DNA of 64,000 nt, from assembly GCF_900167135.1 (NCBI RefSeq), contig NZ_FUWZ01000004.1, positions 646,437-710,436 of the forward strand. The letters run 5' to 3'. Of the stretch, positions 27,601 to 33,731 are shown in pieces. The notes beneath the pieces were generated by a model. It did not search any database and had not been told where the DNA came from. It saw only the letters and a program-made list of their open reading frames with translations. The position numbers were made by a program, and so were the translations under genes. Position 1 is the stretch's first letter, and the number at the start of each line of letters is the position of its first letter. This DNA is from Chitinophaga eiseniae. GTDB lineage: Bacteria > Bacteroidota > Bacteroidia > Chitinophagales > Chitinophagaceae.

Positions 27601-27965
27601 CAGTGGGCGTGTCTATCTCTAACGCGGTGTTGCTGATCACCAATGCAGAGCAGATCAGGAAGACCAACGGCAACGCGCTGGTATCCGCCAAAGAAGCCGC
27701 CGCGCTGCGTATGCGTCCTATCGCTATGACCGCCCTCGCGATGGTGGTGGGTATGATCCCGATGGCCAGCGGGCTGGGAGAAGCCGGCGACCAGTCATCA
27801 CCGCTGGGTCGCGCCGTTATCGGCGGACTGGTAGCTTCCACTTTCGCCGCCCTGTTCATCTTACCGCTGGTATTTGCATGGGGACAAGGAAAAGCAACTA
27901 CACAAAGTGTTTCGCTCGATCCGGAAGATGAAGAAAGTACACATTACATTCCCATGAAAGGATAA
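24693..27965 (+). CDS. RND-family efflux permease with unusual proton relay and EF-hand-like loop
   Basis: The 1090-residue product has the twofold RND layout: TM1 (about 12-30), a large periplasmic porter/docking region, TM2-6 (about 335-490), a cytoplasmic linker, TM7 (about 563-583), a second periplasmic region, and TM8-12 (about 910-1060). The relay positions differ from AcrB: LVDES in TM4 has Asp then Glu where AcrB has Asp407-Asp408, and GVSISNAVLL in TM10 has Ser where AcrB has Lys940. The linker holds DSNRDGKISRFE (residues 533-544), a full EF-hand-type calcium-loop consensus. It exports unknown substrates through the co-encoded TolC duct. The N-terminus reads like the HAE family, not a heavy-metal CusA type, but the subclass is uncertain. 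Confidence 0.92.
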   Translation: MNLIRFALRKPITIMVLVAGLFFFGIKAVTTIKIDIFPKLDMPVIYLSHPFGGYTSTQMESFFGKQYINILLFVNGVKSVETKNIQGLTLIKINFYPGTNMAQAAAEVSAFSNRIQAIFPPGSNPPFIIRFDASTLPVGQLVLSSDKRSNNQLLDLANVYVRSSFTSIPGLVGSTPFGGNMRTVVIKADPELLRSHNMTPDQLVEALRLNNQTAPSGNVRIGDKNYLTPANTTIKTIRDFEDIPLFKSGVQNLYLRDVATVEDGADVSTSYALINGKRSVYVSIAKAADASTWEVVQNLKKALPRIQAQLPEDVKLSYEFDQSTYVINSVKSLLSEGAIGAILTGLMVLLFLGDARGALIVILTIPTSIISGILFLSLFGQTINIMTLSGLALAIGILVDESTVTIENIHQHFDLGKPKSLAIWDACKEIAFPKLLILFCILAVFAPAFTMGGIPGSLFLPLALAIGFSMIVSYFLAQTFVPVMANWIMKSKHHHKKDGSVMTDAEEFAAAGLNPHGEGNTWEQKKALVEREDSNRDGKISRFEKIRQRYLRFIDRMMPYRKVIVTAYLVISALIVALQMNIIGRDVLPKVNSGQFQVRLRQPDGTRIEQTEKKTIAVINAVNDIVGKENVSITSAFVGTHPQLFSTAPIFLWMAGPQESVLQVALKEGYHVNLDELKDKIRDRVKQIDPVMKLSFEPIELTDKILSQGSPTPIEVRFSGRNKKLNLEYAMKMIDKLKQVPYLRDVQLGQSVNYPALNINIDRVRAAQLGVDVGDISRSLIASTSSSRLTEKNIWVDEKAGISYNVQVQIPESKLASQNDIGEIPLLKNSSRPILSDVATITPESTYGENDNLGAMPMLTVTANLNNTDLGTASTEVKKAISSLGELPRGLNVDLIGLSSTLIDTLGSLQNGLLVAVVVIFLMLAANFQSFKVSAIVLATVPAVLLGSLSLLMMTGSTLNLQSYMGMIMSVGVSISNAVLLITNAEQIRKTNGNALVSAKEAAALRMRPIAMTALAMVVGMIPMASGLGEAGDQSSPLGRAVIGGLVASTFAALFILPLVFAWGQGKATTQSVSLDPEDEESTHYIPMKG

Positions 27966-28026
27966 ACCGGAAAAAGCAGTCAGCATAAATAATACCATGA
28001 GAATTACAGGAAATAAATATCATTTT

Positions 28027-29163
28027 ATGAAACCAGCATCAAAATTTGCCCTCATATTTTTATCCGTTGGTGTGTCTGCCCTGGCGATGCAGAGCTGTAG
28101 CTCCACAGAAGCGAAGGATGACAAGGAGCACAAGGACAGTGCGGCGGCCGCACCAGCTTTGGAAGCGTTTACATTGCAACAGGGACAGCTGTCTACTTCC
28201 ATAAAAATTCCCGGTGAATTGGTGGCTTTTCAACGGGTAGATCTGTATGCGAAGGTGAGCAGCTTTGTAAAAAAGCTGTACGTGGACGTGGGTAGCGAAG
28301 TGAAAGCCGGCCAGCTGCTGGTGACCATGGAAGCGCCTGAACTGAATTCCCAGTTGTCCGGCGCAGAGTCACGCCTCAAGTCACAGGAAGCGATCTATCT
28401 TTCCAGCAAAGCCACCTACGACCGCCTGCTGGAAACCAGCAAAACGCCCGGTACCGTTTCCCAGAACGACCTGGACATCGCTTACGCCAAGCAGAAGTCA
28501 GACCTGGCACAGCTGGACGCCGCCAAAGCTTCTTACCGCGAAGTGGGAGATACCCGTAACTACCTGGAGATACGGGCGCCTTTCAGCGGTGTTATCAGTC
28601 GCAGGAACGTGAGCGCCGGCGCTTATGTAGGTCCGGCCGGTAAAGGCTCCGATCTGCCTATTTTTACCCTGCAGGAACAAAAGAAACTGCGTCTGGTGGT
28701 AAGTATCCCGGAAGCGTATAACAGCTACCTGAATAATAACAGCGAAGTGAAATTCACCACCAAGTCTATGCTCAACCAAACGTTTACCGCCAAAGTAAGC
28801 AGGTTGTCCGGCGCGCTCGACGAAAGACTGCGTTCCCAGAGCATCGAAATGGACGTGATCAATGAGGACAAACAACTGTTGCCCGGCATGGTGGCCGAAG
28901 TGGCCATTCCGCTCACAGGAAACCATACCAGCGCTTTTGTGGTGCCGTCCAAAGCGGTGCTTAATTCCACCCAGGGCGTGTATGTCATTAAGGTGGTCAA
29001 CGGCATGGCTGTTTGGGTGCCCGTAAAGACCGGCCGCAAAACAGATGAGCAGACAGAAATATTCGGCGATATCGCGCTGAACGATACCCTTATCAAAGTA
29101 GCCAGTGAGGAAATAAGAGACAGCTCGGCGATCAAACACGTAAACGTGACAGGCGCTAAGTAA
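28027..29163 (+). CDS. RND efflux periplasmic adaptor (membrane fusion protein), lipoprotein
   Basis: The start is taken at 28027 (MKPASKF), which gives a lipoprotein signal with lipobox ALAMQSC; an ATG at 27997 would add ten residues ahead of it. The protein has the barrel-sandwich halves (VDLYAKVSSFVKKLYVDVGSEVKAGQLL and IRAPFSGVISRRNVSAGAYV, in parts), a coiled-coil hairpin between them (about residues 95-155), and a beta-barrel and membrane-proximal domain (LPGMVAEVAIPL). It links the RND pump to TolC. The gene follows the pump by about 60 bp and ends the operon. Confidence 0.93.
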   Translation: MKPASKFALIFLSVGVSALAMQSCSSTEAKDDKEHKDSAAAAPALEAFTLQQGQLSTSIKIPGELVAFQRVDLYAKVSSFVKKLYVDVGSEVKAGQLLVTMEAPELNSQLSGAESRLKSQEAIYLSSKATYDRLLETSKTPGTVSQNDLDIAYAKQKSDLAQLDAAKASYREVGDTRNYLEIRAPFSGVISRRNVSAGAYVGPAGKGSDLPIFTLQEQKKLRLVVSIPEAYNSYLNNNSEVKFTTKSMLNQTFTAKVSRLSGALDERLRSQSIEMDVINEDKQLLPGMVAEVAIPLTGNHTSAFVVPSKAVLNSTQGVYVIKVVNGMAVWVPVKTGRKTDEQTEIFGDIALNDTLIKVASEEIRDSSAIKHVNVTGAK

Positions 29164-29190
29164 CAGCATGGCATTTCACTGGAACATTGT

Positions 29191-29220
29191 AGCCCTCATG
29201 CGATGCATGGGGGCTTTTTT
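29191..29220 (+). terminator. intrinsic terminator of the efflux operon
   Basis: An 11-bp stem with one G-U pair (AGCCCTCATGC/GCATGGGGGCT), a 3-nt loop and a following TTTTTT tract lies 27 bases after the adaptor stop. Its last bases overlap the stop of the convergent gene at 29219. Confidence 0.85.
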
Positions 29221-30055
29221 ATGAGTGGGTGGGAGGGAGGTGGTAGCGGCGGAGAACGAGGTCTCTAAAGAGCATTCTCCGAAGTTCCTCCTGAGTATAC
29301 GGTATCAGCAGTAATTCGTCGAAAGCAAATTCATGAAGCCGGTAACGTTGGGGAAACTGAGACCATGTGACTGCAGAGCAGGTGATATATATAATGCATC
29401 GGGGGTGCATCCTGCGTATTGTGTGTGTTGCTGTTATCACAATATCACTGTCACCATTCCGGTTGTGGCAATGTAACAGTACAAAGTCCGGAAACTCCTG
29501 CAAGAATCGGCTTTCAAAGTCCATTGACACTTCCGTGAGCTTTATATGAATACCGATTTCTGAAAGGGACTGCTTAATCAGTTCTCCTGCAAGGTAGTCG
29601 ACTGCTACCATCCCCTTGATGGAGTTTAGTTTTTTTAGTTGTCCGACCACTTTTTTACGCGTTAGCTGTTGTAGCCAGCGGAGAAACAGTTTCTCAACCA
29701 GTGCAGGAAATGCACCTGGTTCAAGGGTGTTGCCAAATGAAACATTGCCGGATAAGGGCATTATCGCAGCAAGTAGTTTCGAAATCGGCTCGGGCGAGCA
29801 TCGGTATAGGAGCACGAAGCAAGTGGGTGAGGACTTCCGAAGCAGAAGGGAAATACGCCTCGTTTTTACCGTCTGCAGCCATGAGCGGCTGTTCCATGGC
29901 AGCAAGGCGATTTCATATTGACCGGTTAAAATCGTCCGCTTTAGTTGCTGGTGATTATGTACCACGACCGTTGTAAACGGGTAACTCCTGAGGCTCTCAA
30001 CATAGTGGCTATAAGGTATGGATGTCTCGTCCGGATGAAAGCAAAGTACACGCAT
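29219..30055 (-). CDS. hypothetical protein with receiver-like (pseudo-receiver) domains
   Basis: The 278-residue soluble product matches no family I can name. Its C-terminal half follows the receiver fold: FPDFVLLHCHNRNGDSD at the beta3/phosphosite position, CIIYITCSA at beta4 and LLLIPYTQEELRRML at beta5. The phospho-acceptor Asp is replaced (LLHCH) and the conserved Lys before Pro is Ile, so it cannot be phosphorylated in the usual way. The N-terminal half may be a second, weaker copy (ALLPWNS, CFVLLYRCSPEP). It is last in a three-gene unit with an HPt-like gene first, which supports a signalling role. The fold assignment is inferred from pattern only. Confidence 0.5.
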   Translation of the reverse strand: MRVLCFHPDETSIPYSHYVESLRSYPFTTVVVHNHQQLKRTILTGQYEIALLPWNSRSWLQTVKTRRISLLLRKSSPTCFVLLYRCSPEPISKLLAAIMPLSGNVSFGNTLEPGAFPALVEKLFLRWLQQLTRKKVVGQLKKLNSIKGMVAVDYLAGELIKQSLSEIGIHIKLTEVSMDFESRFLQEFPDFVLLHCHNRNGDSDIVITATHTIRRMHPRCIIYITCSAVTWSQFPQRYRLHEFAFDELLLIPYTQEELRRMLFRDLVLRRYHLPPTHS

Positions 30056-30056
30056 A

Positions 30057-30602
30057 TCAGGAATGGGCTTGTTGAAGGTTTTGCTGCATCCGTGAAACCG
30101 TTCGGTGTATACCTTGGGTAAGATGCTCCTGGTCAGATGAAATAAGGTTGATCGCTTCCAGCAGATCTTCCGGGTTGTAGGGTTGTAATGATTCCAGTTT
30201 CAGAATAACGTTAAGTAGTCCATGTTTAACAATATGGGCGTGACCACCGTAGGGAGTACTGTCAAACAGGGTGCGGTAGTCCGCATAGTGGTCCAGCAAC
30301 TTTTCGCGCAGCTGGTGAAGTGCCGCAAGCTGTTTACTTCTGCTCATATTGTGGGAGGTGTAGATGTGTACTCGTAGCTGGTCTTTGGTACGCTGTACAA
30401 TCGTGATATATTTTCGCAGAATATCTTCAAGTTGGGTAATGTTGGCGGTATGCGCATTGAAGATAAAATCACTGACCTGTAGTTGTTGTTTACTTTTAAT
30501 CCTGCGTATGAAGGACCTGCGCTTGTTGATCGCTTTGTATACGGTCCTGAAAACGGAGGCGACGCTTTCAATGGCAGCTGTGCAGATTTTGATGAATTCC
30601 AT
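30057..30602 (-). CDS. hypothetical helical protein, middle gene of the HPt cluster
   Basis: This 181-residue protein is predicted almost wholly alpha-helical, with basic N-terminal residues (INKRRSFIRRIKSKQ) and long amphipathic helices suitable for coiled-coil or bundle formation. No enzyme motif, signal peptide or membrane segment is visible, and I do not recognise the family. It is 11 bp downstream of the HPt-like gene and 1 bp upstream of the pseudo-receiver gene, so all three are very likely translated from one transcript. It may be a scaffold; that is inference from context. Confidence 0.5.
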   Translation of the reverse strand: MEFIKICTAAIESVASVFRTVYKAINKRRSFIRRIKSKQQLQVSDFIFNAHTANITQLEDILRKYITIVQRTKDQLRVHIYTSHNMSRSKQLAALHQLREKLLDHYADYRTLFDSTPYGGHAHIVKHGLLNVILKLESLQPYNPEDLLEAINLISSDQEHLTQGIHRTVSRMQQNLQQAHS

Positions 30603-30613
30603 AGTATAACAGT

Positions 30614-31054
30614 TTAGCGACAGCGCTGCGGATGACTAAAGTAAATACGCATACGGTCTATTTCTGCGTAAACAAGGGGCAGATGTGCCAATATTTCCAG
30701 TTGTATGCGATGAAAGGAAGCTATAATATCGTTAGCCTCAGCGGAAAAGGAAATTTCGTCATCCGGTAGCGAAAGGAAGATTGCCTTGTTAATACGTTGC
30801 CCTATTTTGTGTAGTTCTTCTGAAAGGTGTGTTCTGCGGACTATTAGTATGGCGGACTTTAATCTGTGTATATCCATTGCGGCATTTCTCCAGTCAGACA
30901 CTTCCATGGAATTCCGGATAGCGTTTATGCACAGAGGTACGCTATCGCAATAGGTTTCAAATACAATCAGTATTTCATCAATGCTGCTATACAGATTTCG
31001 CAGGTATTCCCCATCAAAATGCTCACTAAACTCGAATACAGGATCATGACTCAT
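30614..31054 (-). CDS. HPt-like (histidine phosphotransfer) protein
   Basis: The 146-residue product fits a four-helix HPt bundle: FETYCDSVPLCINAIRNSM, then DWRNAAMDIHRLKSA with His63 in the H-x-L-K-S/G phosphotransfer motif, then LSEELHKIGQRI. No kinase or receiver domain is fused. The first of three tightly packed minus-strand genes, it is divergent from vgrG with 276 bp between starts. A CAAATTGA element (minus-strand TCAATTTG, near the -7 consensus) at 31062-31069 is very close to its ATG. HPt identity is by motif; no cognate kinase is in the window. Confidence 0.6.
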   Translation of the reverse strand: MSHDPVFEFSEHFDGEYLRNLYSSIDEILIVFETYCDSVPLCINAIRNSMEVSDWRNAAMDIHRLKSAILIVRRTHLSEELHKIGQRINKAIFLSLPDDEISFSAEANDIIASFHRIQLEILAHLPLVYAEIDRMRIYFSHPQRCR

Positions 31055-31330
31055 TTAATATCAAATTGACACCAGCAATATCCTTTTTAGCGGGCATTTT
31101 TCTGTTTAACAGATCCAAAAAGAGGAAGATTAACAAAACAGATTTAATATTTATATAATGTGATGATCGTTTCCCGAAAAACCTTATCTTAGGATTCCGA
31201 AGCAGTACCTGTTTTTGTTAAACCATTTCTCTATGACAAAATATTTGCCTTAACCCTGCAGATTGTTTGTTGACAGCTGGCACACGAATAAGCTGCTTTG
31301 TATCATATCACCTTATAAAAACCGCGGCAC

Positions 31331-33142
31331 ATGTCTTTATATACCCGAACCACTTTCACCATTGGCGACAGTCGCTTCTCTTCTTTTCATTCCCTGAAGC
31401 TGTCCCAGACCATCGACGGTCACCATACTTTTGAAATACAGATCAGCTACGACTGGCTGTCACAGCTGGGCAAAGGCCTCTTTACGGCCGGCAGGGAGTT
31501 CCTGGGAAAAGAGATCAGTATCACCGTCACCGGCGTAGAGGCGGCAGCGGCCCAGAAACCATTGCAGTTCAACGGCGTAGTCACCGGTATCAACGCCGGC
31601 AAAGAGAGCGACGGTACCCACGGCTTCTGCGTGATAAAAGGTTTCAGCCCTACCATCCTGCTGGAAGACGACCCTCACATCGCCACCTTTGAAATGCAGT
31701 CCCTCCGGGAAATCGTAACGCTGGCTATGAAAGGCGTAAGCCCCTATGGCAGCGCACCAGCCGTACAACCAGCCAATACCGACCCGCTCAAATACATCGT
31801 GCAGTACAAGGAAAGTACCCATCACTTTGTCAGCCGCCTCGCGGCCCGCTACGGAGAATGGTACTTCTACGATGGCCAGAAGATCGTCTTCGGCAACTAC
31901 TCACCCAAAGAAATATCCCTGACGCACCAGGTAGACCTGATCGACTTCGACCTCGGCTTCCAGGTGCATCCCAATAATACCCGTTTTACGGGATATGAAT
32001 ATCGCCGTAACCAGGTAGTGGAGAACGAAACTTCCGCGCAGGCAGCGGGACAGATGAACAATTACACTGCCCACATGCAGGATGTCAGCGATAAACTGTA
32101 CCGCAAGCCTTCCCTGCATAAACTCAACCACGGCTTTAGCAGCGCGGCCAAAGAAACGGTGGACGACTTCACCCTGCTGCAGAAAAAAGGCCGGCAGGCA
32201 CAGATGGTGGTCCTCAAAGGCACCAGTCAGCACACGGCCCTGCGCATCGGAGATATCATCTCCATCAATGAAAGCGTCTTCGGACAGGCCAACCACGGCC
32301 GGTTTGTGGTCACCCATCTCGACCACCTCTGCACAGAAAACGGACGCTATAAAAACACTTTCGAAGCTATACCCGCTGATACCGCCATGCCCCGCGTGGA
32401 TTTTCGGCCGCAGACCGGCTGCGAGCCGCAAAGCGCTGTCGTCACGGACAATAACGACCCGAAGGGACTGGGCCGCGTACGCGCCCGGTTCCGCTGGCAG
32501 CAACAGGGATCTACTCCCTGGATACGCATGATAGCCCCCCACGGTGGCAGCGGCAAAGGGTTTTATTTCGTGCCCGAACTGGGAGAAGAGGTATGGATAG
32601 GCTTCGAAAATGGCAACCCGGAAGCGCCCTACGTGATGGGAACGGCCTATAACGGCGACGCCAAAACGGACTACGGCGATCCGCAGAACAACATCAAAGC
32701 CATCCGCACCCGCAGCGGCCATACCATCCGCCTCGATGACACGGAAGGCGCCGAAAGCATCACCATCACGGATAAAAGCGGCAACACCATCCAGCTGGAT
32801 ACGGCCGGCAAAAATATCCATATCACGGCTATGGAAACCATCGACCTCACCGCGAAGAATATCAACCTGAAAGCTTCTGAAAGCATTACCGTAGACGCGG
32901 GAGAGAACGTGGAAACCACCGCAGGCTCAGATGTCAGGGTCAAAGCCGGCGACGCCTATACATGTCAGGCGATCAACATCACGGAAGAAGCATCGGAAGA
33001 TATCGTTCAGACAGCCCAGGACGCCATGAAACTGCGCTCCGGCACCATGAGCCTTTATACCACGCTCGGGGATATCAAAATTATCGGCAGCGGCACCACC
33101 GTATTACAAGGCAATAAAATGGTGAAGATCTCCAAAGGTTAA
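31331..33142 (+). CDS. VgrG-type spike protein of a contractile secretion system
   Basis: The 603-residue product has the VgrG layout: an N-terminal gp27-like part (SFHSLKLSQTIDGHHTFEI, DDPHIATFEMQ, YGEWYFYDGQKI), a gp5 OB-fold (DNNDPKGLGRVRARFRW, PWIRMIAPHGG, PELGEEVWIGFENGNPEAPYVMG), and a C-terminal beta-helix of short repeats (TIRLDDTEGAESITITDKSGN onwards, in parts). There is no C-terminal effector domain. It would form the puncturing tip of a type VI secretion system. No Hcp, sheath, baseplate, PAAR or effector gene is nearby, so it is an orphan copy here. A TTG/20-bp/CTGCTTTG promoter-like arrangement lies at 31270-31300. Confidence 0.9.
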   Translation: MSLYTRTTFTIGDSRFSSFHSLKLSQTIDGHHTFEIQISYDWLSQLGKGLFTAGREFLGKEISITVTGVEAAAAQKPLQFNGVVTGINAGKESDGTHGFCVIKGFSPTILLEDDPHIATFEMQSLREIVTLAMKGVSPYGSAPAVQPANTDPLKYIVQYKESTHHFVSRLAARYGEWYFYDGQKIVFGNYSPKEISLTHQVDLIDFDLGFQVHPNNTRFTGYEYRRNQVVENETSAQAAGQMNNYTAHMQDVSDKLYRKPSLHKLNHGFSSAAKETVDDFTLLQKKGRQAQMVVLKGTSQHTALRIGDIISINESVFGQANHGRFVVTHLDHLCTENGRYKNTFEAIPADTAMPRVDFRPQTGCEPQSAVVTDNNDPKGLGRVRARFRWQQQGSTPWIRMIAPHGGSGKGFYFVPELGEEVWIGFENGNPEAPYVMGTAYNGDAKTDYGDPQNNIKAIRTRSGHTIRLDDTEGAESITITDKSGNTIQLDTAGKNIHITAMETIDLTAKNINLKASESITVDAGENVETTAGSDVRVKAGDAYTCQAINITEEASEDIVQTAQDAMKLRSGTMSLYTTLGDIKIIGSGTTVLQGNKMVKISKG

Positions 33143-33162
33143 CACATTCCTCTTTCATACAA

Positions 33163-33203
33163 ATGCCCGGCCACCATTGTCGTGACCGGGCATCGTCTTT
33201 TTC
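33163..33203 (+). terminator. terminator of vgrG
   Basis: An 8-bp stem (ATGCCCGG/CCGGGCAT) is extended inward by CAC/GTG after one mismatch and followed by CGTCTTTTTC. It lies 20 bases after the vgrG stop. Confidence 0.65.
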
Positions 33204-33220
33204 ATAGCTTACGATCGGGA

Positions 33221-33712
33221 CTATTGGTCTGACTGCTCCAACAAGCTGATTTTTACCCGTTTGTACATACTTTTTTCATCCAGCGATTTTTCCAGTTCTC
33301 CGAGTACGGTCAACAGGCTGGCGCTGGCCTGTTCCAGCCATTTCCGGTTCTCCTCCCGGATGACTTCCAGTATGGGACTGATCTTGCGGTGCATCTGTTT
33401 GCCGGCGGCCGACAGGGATATCAGCCGGCGACGTTTATCCCGGCTGTCGGGCGTTGTTTTAATCAATCCCTGCGCCAGCAGCTGGTCGGTAAACTGCACT
33501 ACGGCAGGGTGGGTTAGCTGCAACGATTCGGATATTTCGGTAACGCTCAACTGCTTTTGCCGCACCAGCAGCTCCAGTATCAGGAACCACCGCGCTTCAA
33601 ACTCCAGCCCGGATTCCTTATATATCTTGCTTATGTCCTGAGACAGGCGCTCACTGAGCCTTTTGAGCCGTGTAGCCAGCGCCAGTTCTTCCAGTTCGTT
33701 CACCAGGTTCAT
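33221..33712 (-). CDS. MarR-family transcriptional regulator
   Basis: The 163-residue product has the MarR winged-helix core: LSVTEISESLQLTHPAVVQFTDQLLAQGLI, then the wing DSRDKRRRLISLSAAGKQ, flanked by dimerisation helices at both ends. It is a DNA-binding regulator often relieved by small ligands. It is the second gene after a TonB-dependent receptor (19-bp gap, same strand), and a perfect 12-bp palindrome lies upstream of that receptor gene, so autoregulation of the pair is likely. Confidence 0.92.
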   Translation of the reverse strand: MNLVNELEELALATRLKRLSERLSQDISKIYKESGLEFEARWFLILELLVRQKQLSVTEISESLQLTHPAVVQFTDQLLAQGLIKTTPDSRDKRRRLISLSAAGKQMHRKISPILEVIREENRKWLEQASASLLTVLGELEKSLDEKSMYKRVKISLLEQSDQ

Positions 33713-33731
33713 GCAGCCAATTTACCAAAAA

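Noticed and set aside
31901..32821. 306-codon minus-strand open frame inside vgrG
   Set aside because: Antisense artefact; the plus-strand VgrG has clear domain blocks throughout.
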